This document shows positions 49,202-58,366 of a stretch of DNA of 64,000 nt, in pieces (position 1 is the stretch's first letter; each line of letters opens with the position of its first letter). The notes below the pieces were generated by a model. It did not search any database, was not told the origin of the DNA, and saw only the letters and a list, made by a program, of their open reading frames with translations. Origin of the DNA: Oscillospiraceae bacterium (GTDB taxonomy: Bacteria > Bacillota > Clostridia > Oscillospirales > Oscillospiraceae); assembly GCA_017415425.1 (NCBI GenBank), contig JAFQGT010000017.1:1-64000 (forward strand). The letters run 5' to 3'. A program made the position numbers and the translations under genes.

Positions 49202-50296
49202 ATGGATGGGAATATGTCTGCTTACCGCGGTTGTCTGCTGGGATTGGCGGCAGGAGATGCCATGGGATATACCGTTGACAACAAGACTTTGGAGGAGATC
49301 CGGGAGAACTACGGCCCCGACGGTCTGCTAGGTTATGATCTGCAGGAGACGGAGTTTGCCACTATTACGTCCTACACCCAGATCGCAGCATATTTAAGTA
49401 ATGCACTACTGCTGAGTGTTTCTCGGGGAAAAGGCGATTATTCCCGGTATGTGAAGCTGGGGCTACGGGAGTTTACCCGCAGTCAACAGTTTTACCGGGA
49501 TCCGGAAGCCAGCTACTGCTGGGTGGCTAAATGCCCTCAGTTTCGCCGCCGTCACTGCCGGGATGCCCGGATGCTGGACATCCTACGATTGGAATTTTAC
49601 GGCTCACCGGAAAATCCCAGAAATGACAACAATGCTCCCGGTGCCCTTACCGCGGGTATAGCGGTAGGATTGTTCTACAATTCCCGGCGGCTGACGCCGG
49701 AGCAGGTGGGAAGTCTCACCGCCCAGACCGTGGCGCTGACCCACGGAAATCCCGAAGCATTTCTATGCGCAGTTGTTCTGGCCTATGCCATCGCCGGCAT
49801 TGTGCAAGAGCCGGAGTATGCCCTCCGGGCGCAGTTTGAGCAAGCCATCGCCGCAATGGACGGGCAGTTTCGGGCGCGGTTTCCTGTGGCAGAGGAGCTT
49901 GCCCGGCAGCTGCGTGGCACCATAGCGCTGGCAGAGTCGGATACAGCAAGCGCGGAAGAGGGTATGGAGCAGCTACGCTGTATGGATGCTGCCGGCGTTT
50001 TGGCGGGGGCGATATTTGCCTGCCTGCGCAGCCCCGATGATTTTGACCGGGCGATGATCACCGCTGTCAATCATTCGGGTTTGAGTGCTGCGGTGGGCGC
50101 GGTGGCCGGCGCGATCCTGGGCGCCCGTCTGGGAGAGGAGGCACTGCCGGAGTTTTATCTGGAGTCGCTGGAATGTGCTTCTGCGCTGCGGATCTTGGGT
50201 GAGGATATGGTCTGTGCCACCCCTACGCTGGGTCTGTTTGATGACGCGTGGGATCATAAATATGTGCAAGGAATGCCTCCCGAGGGGGTTATTTGA
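49202..50296 (+). CDS. ADP-ribosylglycohydrolase-fold protein lacking metal ligands
   Basis: 364 residues. The N-terminus YRGCLLGLAAGDAMGYTVDN and the C-terminal VNHSGLSAAVGAVAGAILGA clearly follow the DraG/ADP-ribosylglycohydrolase family. The dimagnesium motifs are replaced: where the family has SDDTQ this has TSYTQ (about 56-60), and where it has DGDSDST this has SGLSAAV (about 292-298). It should not bind the usual two Mg ions, so hydrolase activity is doubtful and it may be a binding protein or pseudoenzyme. ATG 49202 follows GGAGG. Confidence 0.85.
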   Translation: MDGNMSAYRGCLLGLAAGDAMGYTVDNKTLEEIRENYGPDGLLGYDLQETEFATITSYTQIAAYLSNALLLSVSRGKGDYSRYVKLGLREFTRSQQFYRDPEASYCWVAKCPQFRRRHCRDARMLDILRLEFYGSPENPRNDNNAPGALTAGIAVGLFYNSRRLTPEQVGSLTAQTVALTHGNPEAFLCAVVLAYAIAGIVQEPEYALRAQFEQAIAAMDGQFRARFPVAEELARQLRGTIALAESDTASAEEGMEQLRCMDAAGVLAGAIFACLRSPDDFDRAMITAVNHSGLSAAVGAVAGAILGARLGEEALPEFYLESLECASALRILGEDMVCATPTLGLFDDAWDHKYVQGMPPEGVI

Positions 50297-50349
50297 CGAG
50301 AAAATCGGAAAACTGTCAGAAAAACCTGTACTTTTTCCCGGATTCCCTC

Positions 50350-50378
50350 TTGCAAAACCATATTTTTGGTGATATAAT
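50350..50378 (+). promoter_or_regulatory. Promoter of the rimP-nusA-infB operon
   Basis: TTGCAA, 17-nt spacer, TATAAT. Confidence 0.75.
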
Positions 50379-50406
50379 ATCTGCGAAGGTAAGATTTGAC
50401 GATTGG

Positions 50407-50435
50407 AAAGAGAGGGGTTCGCCCCTCTCTTTTTT
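50407..50435 (+). terminator. Leader terminator (attenuator) upstream of rimP
   Basis: Stem AAAGAGAGGGG / CCCCTCTCTTT with a UUCG tetraloop and T8 tract, starting about 28 nt after the -10 box and ending about 28 nt before rimP. A complete intrinsic terminator inside the leader of the nusA operon. Confidence 0.85.
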
Positions 50436-50463
50436 GAATGCTTTTTGGAAAGAAGGTCACGAT

Positions 50464-50916
50464 TTGAAAGTAACAGATCAAGTTACCCAGTTTGCAAAGC
50501 CCATCGTGGAAGAAGCCGGCTGTAGTCTTTGGGATGTGGAATATGTGCGGGAAGGCTCTGAGCGGTTCCTGCGGATCTATATCGATAAGGAGGGCGGCGT
50601 GGACATCGAAGACTGCGAGAAGATCCACAGACGCCTCGATCCGGTGCTGGACGAGCAGGATCCCATCGCCGAGAGCTATCACTTTGAGGTGTGCTCTGCC
50701 GGCCTGGAGCGGGCACTGAAGCGTCCGGATGATTTTGTCCGGTTTATGGACAGCCCTGTTTTGGTTAAACTTTACAGACCCTACAATGGTCTGAAAGAAT
50801 TTCCCGGTATCCTCCGCGGCTATGAAGATGGTCGGGTAACGGTGGAAGCCGGCAAGGAAGTCATTACATTTGAAAAGTCTCAGGTCGCGCTGGTGCGGCT
50901 GAGAGTGGAATTTTGA
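50464..50916 (+). CDS. rimP: Ribosome maturation factor RimP
   Basis: 30S maturation factor, 150 residues, beginning at TTG 50464 (LKVTDQVTQFAKPIVEEAGC). Family motifs LWDVEYVREGSERFLRIYID, VCSAGLERALKRPDDF and the C-terminal SM-like segment. The open frame extends 57 codons upstream but covers the leader terminator, so the TTG is preferred; the family normally has about 150 residues. nusA follows. Confidence 0.93.
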   Translation: MKVTDQVTQFAKPIVEEAGCSLWDVEYVREGSERFLRIYIDKEGGVDIEDCEKIHRRLDPVLDEQDPIAESYHFEVCSAGLERALKRPDDFVRFMDSPVLVKLYRPYNGLKEFPGILRGYEDGRVTVEAGKEVITFEKSQVALVRLRVEF

Positions 50917-50936
50917 TGGGAGGAAACGGAAAGACA

Positions 50937-52052
50937 ATGGCACAGAGAAAAACAAAGAAGAATGAAGTACCTCAGGTAGATATCGGCGCAGAAATTTTTG
51001 CCAGCCTGCGGGACCTGGAGAAGATCAAGGGCATCCCTGTGGAGTATATGGTAGAGCGGCTGAAGCAGGCGCTGACCAACGCATACCGGAAGGATCGGGA
51101 AGATCACCGGGACATCCCTGCCGAAAACGTGGTGGTGGACCTCAGCGAGAAGGGCCTTTTTATGCATCTGGTGAAGACCGCTATGGAAGATCCGGAGGAC
51201 ACCGCTGTGGAGATCCACATCGACGCTGCCCGCAACTACAACCCCGATGTACAGCCCGGTGAGACCGTGATCATCCCTGTGGATATCCAGAAATTCGGCC
51301 GCATCGCTGCCCAGACTGCTAAGCAGGTGGTGATCCAGGGCATTCGGGAAGCCGAGCGTGGTGCGATTTACGAGAGCTATTCCTCAAAATCTCAGGAGCT
51401 GCTCACCGGCACGGTGTTGCGGCTGGATCCCACCGGCGATATCTTCGTCCGTCTGGGTCAGGGTAGCGATCAGCACGATGCCGTGCTGCGCACCAGCGAG
51501 CAGATCCCCGGCGAAGAGTACGAGCCTGGCGATCTGATCCGGGTCTATGTGCTGGAAGTGCACAGAGCTACCCGCGGTCCTCTGGTTCACGTCTCCCGTA
51601 CCCACCCCAATGTGGTGCGCCGGCTGTTTGAGCTGGAGACTCCGGAGATCGCCGATGGCCAGGTAGAGATCCGAAACATCGCCCGGGAAGCCGGCTCCCG
51701 CAGCAAGATCGCCGTTCGGGCCGCTATGGAAAATGTGGATCCCGTAGGCGCTTGTGTAGGTCCTCGCGGCGGCCGTGTAGGCGCTGTGGTGGAGGAACTG
51801 AACGGCGAGAAGATCGACATCGTGGTCTGGAGCGAGGATCCCTGCGAATATGTCAAGGCTGCCCTCAGCCCCGCGGATGTGCTCAGCGTGGAAATGGATC
51901 CGATGAATCCCAAGGCCTGCCGGGTGGTAGTACCCGACGATCAGCTAAGTCTGGCTATCGGTAAGGAAGGTCAGAATGCCCGTCTGGCAGCCCGCCTGAC
52001 CGGCATCAAGATCGACATCAAGTCTGCCAGCGCAGCTGCAGAGGCGGAATAA
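50937..52052 (+). CDS. nusA: Transcription termination/antitermination protein NusA
   Basis: 371 residues: N-terminal RNA-polymerase-binding domain, S1 domain (ELLTGTVLRLDPTGDIFVRLG), two KH domains (GACVGPRGGRVGAVVEELNG; LAIGKEGQNARLAARLTG). No acidic C-terminal repeats, as in Firmicutes. The start chosen is ATG 50937 (MAQRKTKKNE), an unusual basic N-terminal extension; an in-frame ATG at 50916 overlapping the rimP stop is the alternative. Confidence 0.95.
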   Translation: MAQRKTKKNEVPQVDIGAEIFASLRDLEKIKGIPVEYMVERLKQALTNAYRKDREDHRDIPAENVVVDLSEKGLFMHLVKTAMEDPEDTAVEIHIDAARNYNPDVQPGETVIIPVDIQKFGRIAAQTAKQVVIQGIREAERGAIYESYSSKSQELLTGTVLRLDPTGDIFVRLGQGSDQHDAVLRTSEQIPGEEYEPGDLIRVYVLEVHRATRGPLVHVSRTHPNVVRRLFELETPEIADGQVEIRNIAREAGSRSKIAVRAAMENVDPVGACVGPRGGRVGAVVEELNGEKIDIVVWSEDPCEYVKAALSPADVLSVEMDPMNPKACRVVVPDDQLSLAIGKEGQNARLAARLTGIKIDIKSASAAAEAE

Positions 52053-52076
52053 CCCGGACATACAGGAGGGAAAGCT

Positions 52077-52349
52077 ATGCAAAAGAAGATCCCTCAGCGG
52101 CAATGTATGGGCTGCCGGGAGCGGAAAGCCAAGCGGGAAATGATCCGTGTGGTGCGTGGCACCGACGGTGTGGTTTCTCTGGATTTTGGAGGCAAGCTCA
52201 ACGGCCGGGGCGCCTATCTCTGCCCCAACCCGGATTGTCTGAAAAAGGCCATTAAGGCAAAATCTCTGGAACGCAGTTTGGAAGTTCCCATTCCTGAGCA
52301 GGTCTACGACCGGCTGGAAAAGGAAATGGAGGACGGTCTGCGTGGATAA
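52077..52349 (+). CDS. rnpM: YlxR/RnpM (RNase P modulator)
   Basis: 90 residues with the YlxR pattern RQCMGCRERKAKREMIRVVR and LNGRGAYLCPNPDCLKKAIKAKSLERSL (paired Cys). In B. subtilis YlxR/RnpM binds RNase P RNA. Overlaps the next gene by 8 bp. Confidence 0.94.
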   Translation: MQKKIPQRQCMGCRERKAKREMIRVVRGTDGVVSLDFGGKLNGRGAYLCPNPDCLKKAIKAKSLERSLEVPIPEQVYDRLEKEMEDGLRG

Positions 52350-52776
52350 AGCCTTAAATTACCTGGCGTTGGCTCGGAAAGCCGGCCGCATCGAGCTGGG
52401 TGAAGAACCGGTGGGCGCTGCGGCTAGAGCCCAGAAGGCCCGCCTGCTGATCGTGGCACTTGATGCCACCGACCATACCCTCCGCAGAGCCAAAAGCTTC
52501 GCGGCGGGAACGGAACAGATCGTTTTGACCGTTCCTTTTACCAAAGACCAGATGGGGCAGGCCGTAGGCCGCACCAGCCTGGCATTGGCCGCGTTTACAG
52601 ATCCCGCATTGGCATTGGCGTTTGTAAAAGCACTGGGTCAGCCGGATCGCTACAAGGCTGAGTTGGAAAGCCTGGACAGACGCACAAAGCGGATCCAGCA
52701 GCGCCAACAGGAGGCCAGAGCGCATCAGCGGAATAAGGCGATGGGCGTGAAACAAAAGGCCAAGAAGGAACATTGA
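52342..52776 (+). CDS. L7Ae/L30e-family ribosomal-type protein (YlxQ-like)
   Basis: 144 residues: L7Ae/L30e RNA-binding domain (NYLALARKAGRIELGEEPVG; LLIVALDATDHTLRRAKSFA; VGRTSLALAAF) for K-turn-like RNA, followed by a Lys/Arg/Gln tail (about 108-144, RRTKRIQQRQQEARAHQRNK) longer than in YlxQ of Bacillus. Starts with GTG at 52342 within the rnpM end. Confidence 0.9.
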   Translation: MDKALNYLALARKAGRIELGEEPVGAAARAQKARLLIVALDATDHTLRRAKSFAAGTEQIVLTVPFTKDQMGQAVGRTSLALAAFTDPALALAFVKALGQPDRYKAELESLDRRTKRIQQRQQEARAHQRNKAMGVKQKAKKEH

Positions 52777-52797
52777 TGATGGAGGTGCATTTTATAT

Positions 52798-55125
52798 ATG
52801 AGTTTAGTGAAGTATCGTTTGAAGGAAGTGGCCGCGGACTTTGGTATGCCTGCCAAGGATATTGCGGAAGTGATTTCCAAGTTTTATGAAAAACCCAAGT
52901 CCAATACACAGGTCCTTACCGAAGAGGAACTGAATGTGGTGTTTGACTATATCACCCAGATGAACCAGATCGGCTCTCTGGAGGAAGTTTTTGCGGTGCA
53001 GCCTGCCCCCAAGGCAGAAGCGCCTGCAGAATCCAAGCAGGAGAAGCCTGCCCAGCAGCCTAAGGCGGAAACCAAACCTGCCGCTGCTCAGCAGCCTAAG
53101 GCGGAAGCCAAGCCTCAGAAGCCTGCTGAGCCTGAGCGCAAGAGAGAGCGCCGGGTGGTGGATACCTCCGCTGTACAGGTCAACGCTGCCCGTTTTGACG
53201 ACCGGGTGGATAACCTGATCTCTGAGCGTGATCAGAATTATCAGGGTGGCAAGCAGAAGATCGGCAAGAAGGGTCAGCAGCAGAACAAGAAGGACAACAA
53301 GTTCAAGGGCAACAAGGCCCGCAACGAGGAGCAGGAGAAGCTGCGCCGGCTGCAGATGGAAATCGCCCGGAAGGCACCTGTTACCGTCAAGATTCCTGAC
53401 GAGATCACTGTGGGCGAGCTGGCTTCCCGGATGAAGAAGACTGCCGCAGAGGTCATTAAGCTGCTGATGAAAAACGGCGTGATGGCCGGTATGAACCAGA
53501 CCATTGACTTCGATACCGCAGAATTTGTGGCTACCGAGCTGGGCTGCAAGGTGGAGCGGGAGATCACCGTTACCATCGAGGACCGGATCATCGACGACCA
53601 CGAGGATACCGCAGAGGAGCTGGAAAACCGCGCTCCCGTTGTGGTGGTAATGGGTCACGTTGACCACGGTAAGACCTCCACTCTGGACGCCATCCGCAAC
53701 ACCTCCGTTACCTCCGGAGAGGCCGGTGGCATCACCCAGCACATCGGTGCTTACACTGTAGAGTGCAACGGCCAGCCCATTACCTTCTTGGATACCCCCG
53801 GCCACGCTGCCTTTACTTCTATGCGTGCCCGTGGCGCCAAATCTACCGACATCGCCATTTTGGTGGTGGCTGCCGACGACGGCATTATGCCCCAGACCAT
53901 TGAGTCTATCAACCACGCCAAGGCGGCAAATGTGCCCATCATCGTGGCTATCAACAAGATGGATAAGCCCACTGCCAACCCCGATAAGATCAAGGAGCAG
54001 TTGACCAAGTATGATTTGGTGCCCGAGGAATGGGGTGGCGATACCATCATCTGTCCCATCTCCGCCAAGACCGGAATGGGTCTGGACAATCTGCTGGAAA
54101 TGGTGCTGCTGACTGCCGAAGTGCAGGAGCTGAGAGCTAACCCTAACCGCCGAGCCAAGGGTACGGTCATCGAGGCCCGTCTGGACAAGAACCGGGGTCC
54201 CATCGCCACCCTGCTGGTGCAGAACGGCACTCTGAATCAGGGCGACATCATCATCGCTGGTACCGCCGTGGGTCGTGTCCGTGTGATGACCAACGATAAG
54301 GGTCGCACCGTCAAGACCGCCGGTCCTTCCGTTCCTGTGGAGATCACCGGTTTGGCAGAAGTGCCTACCCCTGGCGACGAGTTCAATGCCGTTACCGACG
54401 AGCGTATGGCAAGAGAACTGGTGGAGCAGCGGAAGCAGGCTCAGAAGGATGCTGCCGCCAACGCAATGCAGAAGGTGACCCTCGATAACCTGTTTGCCAA
54501 GATGCAGGAGGGTATGATGAAGGAACTGCCCCTGATCGTCAAGGCTGACGTGCAGGGTTCTGCCGAAGCGGTGAAGGCCTCTCTGGAGAAGATCTCCAAC
54601 GAAGAGGTTCGAGTGAAGGTCATTCACACCGGTGTAGGTGCGATCAACGAGTCCGATATTTTGCTGGCTACCACCGCCGGCGCTATTGTGGTGGGCTTCA
54701 ATGTTCGTCCCGATGCCGGCGCCCAGGCTTCCGCCCAGAGAACCAACGTGGATATGCGGTTCTACCGGGTCATTTACGATGCCATCGACGAGATCGAGGC
54801 GGCGATGAAGGGTATGCTGGCTCCTAAGTTTGAGGAAGTGGTCATCGGTCACGCCGAAGTCCGCCAGACCTATAAGGTCTCCGCGGTGGGTACGGTCTGC
54901 GGCTGTATGGTCAAGGACGGCAAGATCACCCGGGATGCGCAGGTGCGAATCCTGCGGGATAATATCGTGATCCACGAGGGCGAGGTAGGTTCTTTGCAGC
55001 GGTTTAAGGACGCTGTCAAGGAAGTGGCTGCCGGCTATGAGTGCGGTATGAGCATCGCCAAGTTCAACGATATTAAGGAAGGCGACGTATTCGAGTGCTT
55101 CGCTATGCAGGAAGTAAAACGCTAA
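52798..55125 (+). CDS. infB: Translation initiation factor IF-2
   Basis: 775 residues: a short IF2N helix, a low-complexity Ala/Lys/Pro/Gln linker (about 65-120), a second IF2N ([20 protein letters not shown]), then the GTPase with G1 [16 protein letters not shown]2 [12 protein letters not shown]3 DTPGHAA, G4 NKMDKP and domains II-IV. GTPase that places fMet-tRNA in the ribosome. Strong codon bias; the opposite strand is open for 723 codons as a by-product. Confidence 0.98.
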   Translation: MSLVKYRLKEVAADFGMPAKDIAEVISKFYEKPKSNTQVLTEEELNVVFDYITQMNQIGSLEEVFAVQPAPKAEAPAESKQEKPAQQPKAETKPAAAQQPKAEAKPQKPAEPERKRERRVVDTSAVQVNAARFDDRVDNLISERDQNYQGGKQKIGKKGQQQNKKDNKFKGNKARNEEQEKLRRLQMEIARKAPVTVKIPDEITVGELASRMKKTAAEVIKLLMKNGVMAGMNQTIDFDTAEFVATELGCKVEREITVTIEDRIIDDHEDTAEELENRAPVVVVMGHVDHGKTSTLDAIRNTSVTSGEAGGITQHIGAYTVECNGQPITFLDTPGHAAFTSMRARGAKSTDIAILVVAADDGIMPQTIESINHAKAANVPIIVAINKMDKPTANPDKIKEQLTKYDLVPEEWGGDTIICPISAKTGMGLDNLLEMVLLTAEVQELRANPNRRAKGTVIEARLDKNRGPIATLLVQNGTLNQGDIIIAGTAVGRVRVMTNDKGRTVKTAGPSVPVEITGLAEVPTPGDEFNAVTDERMARELVEQRKQAQKDAAANAMQKVTLDNLFAKMQEGMMKELPLIVKADVQGSAEAVKASLEKISNEEVRVKVIHTGVGAINESDILLATTAGAIVVGFNVRPDAGAQASAQRTNVDMRFYRVIYDAIDEIEAAMKGMLAPKFEEVVIGHAEVRQTYKVSAVGTVCGCMVKDGKITRDAQVRILRDNIVIHEGEVGSLQRFKDAVKEVAAGYECGMSIAKFNDIKEGDVFECFAMQEVKR

Positions 55126-55160
55126 GTATTTGCCGTGCCGCGGTGCGGCACGGCAAATAC
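55126..55160 (+). other. 16-bp hairpin between infB and rbfA
   Basis: Perfect stem GTATTTGCCGTGCCGC / GCGGCACGGCAAATAC with GGT loop, starting right after the infB stop and lacking a T-tract. Probably an RNA-processing or stabilising element rather than a terminator. Confidence 0.75.
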
Positions 55161-55195
55161 ATTGTTACTATATCAATTACGAAAGGAATGATCCT

Positions 55196-55564
55196 ATGGC
55201 ATCCAATCGAATTGGAAGAATCAACGAGGAAATTCAAAAGGAACTGTCCTCCGCTCTGCGGAATCTGAAAGACCCCAGAGTGCAGGATACGATGATCTCC
55301 ATTACCCGGGTGGAAGCCACTCCGGATCTGCGCTATGCCAAGATCTATGTGAGCTTCCTCCAGGAGGAAAAGGCAAAGGACGCCCTGAAGGGCCTGAAGT
55401 CCGCCGGCGGCTACCTGCGGCGGCATCTGGGACAGGCGCTGAACCTGCGCTATACCCCGGAGCTGGTGTGGGAACAGGACGATTCTATCGTTTACGGTGC
55501 CAAGATGATGAAGCTGATCAACTCCCTGGAGGTAGATAAATATGAGGATGCTGACCAGAGCTGA
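55196..55564 (+). CDS. rbfA: 30S ribosome-binding factor A
   Basis: 122 residues from MASNRIGRINEEIQKELSSA with KDPRVQDTMISITRVEATPDLRYAKIYVSF (KH-like fold). ATG 55196 follows AAAGGAATG. Needed for 16S rRNA 5'-end maturation in the cold; follows infB as in most Firmicutes. Overlaps nrnA by 23 bp. Confidence 0.96.
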   Translation: MASNRIGRINEEIQKELSSALRNLKDPRVQDTMISITRVEATPDLRYAKIYVSFLQEEKAKDALKGLKSAGGYLRRHLGQALNLRYTPELVWEQDDSIVYGAKMMKLINSLEVDKYEDADQS

Positions 55565-56489
55565 AGCGGCTGCCTTTTTGAAGGATCAGGATCGCTTTGC
55601 CATCGTTACCCACCGACGTCCCGACGGAGATACCCTGGGCTCTGCCGCTTTGCTGTGCAGAGGTCTGCGGCAGCTGGGAAAAACTGCCCACATTGTCCAA
55701 AATCCCGAGATCACGGAAAAATATGTGGATCTTCATCAGGGTCTGACCAAGCCTGCGGCCCAGGCGGGGGATACCCTGGTGTGCGTGGATGTGGCATCGG
55801 ATAAGATGCTGCCGGATTGCTTTTCGCAGCTGTCCATCACCTTGCGGATCGACCACCACGAAAGCGCCACCGGATTTACGGAGCTGGCGCTGGTAGACCC
55901 CAAGGCTGCCGCCTGCGGCGAGATCGTCTACAATGTGCTGGAAGAAATGGGCGCGCAGCTGGATGTGCCTATGGCCAATGCTTTGTATACGGCGGTCTCC
56001 ACCGACACCGGATGTTTCCGTTACGCCAACACCACCGCCAATTCCTTCCGGGTGGCGGCCCAGTGCGCGGCAGCAGGGGCAGAGGTATTTGCCATCAATC
56101 AGGTGATGTTTGAGACCAATTCTCTGGGTCGGCTGCGGCTGCAGGGATGGATCGTGGAGAACGCCCTGTTTTTTGCGGACAATACGATGGTGATTGTGCC
56201 CATCTCCCGGAAACTGGTAGAGGAGTTGGGTCTGACGGAGGACGATATGGAGAACATCTCCGGTTATCCCAGATCCATCGCCGGTGTGAAGATGGCAGCC
56301 ACATTGCGGGAAGAGTCCGGCTGCATCAAGCTGTCGCTGCGGGCGGTGCCCGGCTATGATGCCGCGGCAGTCTGCGCTAAGCTTGGCGGTGGCGGTCACA
56401 AGGGCGCAGCCGGCGCCACACTGTACTGCACGATGGATGAGGCGGTATCGCTTTTGAAAGAAACAATGCTGAGGGCATCCCTTGTGTAA
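55542..56489 (+). CDS. nrnA: DHH/DHHA1 phosphoesterase NrnA (nanoRNase / pAp phosphatase)
   Basis: 315 residues: DHH domain with VTHRRPDGDTLGSAALL, CVDVAS and IDHHESATGF metal motifs and AVSTDTGCFRY, then DHHA1 with GGGGHKGAAGATL. Degrades very short RNAs and 3'-phosphoadenosine 5'-phosphate. ATG 55542 lies eight bases after GGAGGT. Its last codons and stop (CC CTT GTG TAA) are part of the 95-bp repeat that follows. Confidence 0.93.
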   Translation: MRMLTRAEAAAFLKDQDRFAIVTHRRPDGDTLGSAALLCRGLRQLGKTAHIVQNPEITEKYVDLHQGLTKPAAQAGDTLVCVDVASDKMLPDCFSQLSITLRIDHHESATGFTELALVDPKAAACGEIVYNVLEEMGAQLDVPMANALYTAVSTDTGCFRYANTTANSFRVAAQCAAAGAEVFAINQVMFETNSLGRLRLQGWIVENALFFADNTMVIVPISRKLVEELGLTEDDMENISGYPRSIAGVKMAATLREESGCIKLSLRAVPGYDAAAVCAKLGGGGHKGAAGATLYCTMDEAVSLLKETMLRASLV

Positions 56490-56573
56490 AGGGAGATGGC
56501 AGCCCATAGGGCTGACGGAGGGATTGTGACAATCCCCCAGTCTGCTTCGCAGACAGCCCCCTTTGCACAAGGG
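56479..56573. repeat. 95-bp cloverleaf-like intergenic repeat
   Basis: Ends CCCTTGTGTAAAGGG (56479-56493) and CCCTTTGCACAAGGG (56559-56573) are inverted copies with one mismatch. Inside are three perfect hairpins: CAGCCC / GGGCTG (56500-56514), GGGATTG / CAATCCC (56520-56536), GTCTGC / GCAGAC (56540-56554). I recall near-identical repeats from gut Clostridia genomes; copy number here cannot be checked. Confidence 0.8.
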
Positions 56574-56600
56574 GGCCTTAAACGAGGAGAGACAGAAATT

Positions 56601-57461
56601 ATGGATGGAATTGTAATTGTAGACAAGCCTGCCGGCTGGACCAGTCAGGATGTGACCGCAAAGCTGCGAGGGGTGTTCCAGACCCGGAGGATCGGTCACG
56701 GGGGCACTTTGGACCCGATGGCTACCGGTGTGCTGCCGGTGTTTGTGGGCCGGGCAACCCGGGCGGTGGAGTTTTTTGAACACGCGGACAAAACCTATGA
56801 GACTCTGCTGCGGTTGGGCGTTACCACCGATACCGAGGACATCACCGGCATAGTGCTGGAAGAAAAGGCGGTATCTGTTACTCAGGTTCAGCTGGAAGTG
56901 GTTCTGCAACAGTTCCGGGGGGAAATTCAGCAGATTCCGCCGATGTATTCCGCCATTAAGATCAACGGTCAAAAACTTTACGATCTGGCCCGCAAGGGCA
57001 GGCAGGTGGAGCGGCCCAGCCGCACCGTCACTATTTTTGAGCTGACCCTGCTGGGTATGGAAGAAAACGGCGTCCGGCTGCGGGTCCACTGCTCCAAGGG
57101 TACATACATCCGCACCCTGTGCAAGGATATCGGTCAGGCGCTGGGATGCGGCGGCTGTATGGCCCAGCTGCGGCGGATCGCCGCCGGCGGCTACGGGGAA
57201 AAAAATGCCGTTCCTTTGGCGCAGTTAGTAGAAAGTGATGATCCCGGGCAGTATCTGTATAGCGTGGATACTTTGTTTTCACAGCATCCTGCCGTCACCT
57301 TAACAGAAAAACAGACCCTGCGCTGCCGCAACGGCAACAGTTTCTCCATTGTCTTGGAGGACGGCACCTACCGAGCCTATAGCCCGGAGGGGGAGTTTTT
57401 GATGCTGGCAAAGGTGGAAAATGGTGTTATGTCAACCATTAAGAGCTTTTTTGGAGTTTGA
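56601..57461 (+). CDS. truB: tRNA pseudouridine(55) synthase TruB
   Basis: 286 residues from MDGIVIVDKPAGWTSQDVTA. Catalytic Asp in HGGTLDPMATGVLPVFVG; YSAIKINGQKLYDLAR and the C-terminal PUA-like region (RCRNGNSFSIVLEDGTYRAY). ATG 56601 follows GAGGAG; the upstream in-frame stretch is the repeat and is not coding. The repeat separates it from nrnA. Confidence 0.96.
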   Translation: MDGIVIVDKPAGWTSQDVTAKLRGVFQTRRIGHGGTLDPMATGVLPVFVGRATRAVEFFEHADKTYETLLRLGVTTDTEDITGIVLEEKAVSVTQVQLEVVLQQFRGEIQQIPPMYSAIKINGQKLYDLARKGRQVERPSRTVTIFELTLLGMEENGVRLRVHCSKGTYIRTLCKDIGQALGCGGCMAQLRRIAAGGYGEKNAVPLAQLVESDDPGQYLYSVDTLFSQHPAVTLTEKQTLRCRNGNSFSIVLEDGTYRAYSPEGEFLMLAKVENGVMSTIKSFFGV

Positions 57462-57472
57462 TAGGGGCGATT

Positions 57473-58363
57473 ATGAAAAAACAAACGATTTATGCTCTGG
57501 GCTATTTCGACGGGGTGCATTTGGGGCATCAAGCGCTGTTGAAAGAATGCCGCCGGTTGGCAGAAGAAAACAGCTGTCGTGCCGGTGTGGTGACCTTCGC
57601 CACCCATCCGGATACCTTAGTGATTGGGAAAACCCCGTTGCTGATCAATACACGGCAAGACCGGGAGGAAATGCTTCTGGGGTGCTGGGTAGATCATATT
57701 TTGGAGTTGCCTTTTGACGAAAATCTGAGGAATCAGTCCTGGCAGGACTTTTTGGAAGATCTGGTTAAACAGGGCGCAGCCGGTTTTGTCTGCGGCAGCG
57801 ACTTTCGTTTTGGTGCAGGCGGCAGGGGAACGGCGGAGAAATTGGCCGCTTTCTGCGAAGAAAAGGGCTTGGTGTATGCGGTTGTGCCCCAGCAGTTGAT
57901 CGGGGGTATCCGGGTCAGTTCCGCCCTGATCCGCAGGTTGATCGAAGATGGAGAAATGGAACGGGCGGTGGAATTTTTGGGACATCCCCACGTCCTCACC
58001 GGGAAGGTGGTATCCGGGCAGCAGCTGGGTCGCACCATCGGCATTCCCACTGCCAATGTGAAAATTTCTTCCGGGTTGGTGCTGCCAAAAGCCGGCGTAT
58101 ACGCCTGCCGAGTAGACACCCCTGAAGGAGAGTTTTTGGCGGTGACCAATGTGGGAACCCGTCCCACAGTGGCAGGAAAATCCGTAACAGTGGAAGCCCA
58201 CCTGCTGGATTTTGATGGGGATCTGTACGACAAAACCCTCCGGGTGGAGTTTTGGAAATTCCTGCGGGAAGAGAAAAAATTCCCCGGTTTGGAAGAATTA
58301 CAGGAAGAAATCTTAAAAAATGTACGGCAAACCCGTAATTTCTTCGAAAAAAGTGAAAAATAA
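57473..58363 (+). CDS. ribF: Bifunctional riboflavin kinase / FAD synthetase
   Basis: 296 residues: N-terminal nucleotidyltransferase (MKKQTIYALGYFDGVHLGHQ; CGSDFRFGAGGRGTAEKLA; VSSALIRRLIEDGEMERA) and C-terminal flavokinase (GRTIGIPTANVKISSGLVLP; AVTNVGTRPTV). Makes FMN then FAD. ATG 57473 follows AGGGGCG, 11 bp after the truB stop. Confidence 0.96.
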   Translation: MKKQTIYALGYFDGVHLGHQALLKECRRLAEENSCRAGVVTFATHPDTLVIGKTPLLINTRQDREEMLLGCWVDHILELPFDENLRNQSWQDFLEDLVKQGAAGFVCGSDFRFGAGGRGTAEKLAAFCEEKGLVYAVVPQQLIGGIRVSSALIRRLIEDGEMERAVEFLGHPHVLTGKVVSGQQLGRTIGIPTANVKISSGLVLPKAGVYACRVDTPEGEFLAVTNVGTRPTVAGKSVTVEAHLLDFDGDLYDKTLRVEFWKFLREEKKFPGLEELQEEILKNVRQTRNFFEKSEK

Positions 58364-58366
58364 CAC

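Noticed and set aside
52804-54975. 723-codon minus-strand frame opposite infB
   Set aside because: Shadow of infB.
56479-56573. tRNA gene (cloverleaf-like fold)
   Set aside because: No tRNA consensus bases (T-loop GTTCRA, anticodon stem-loop, CCA) and the closing stem is too long.
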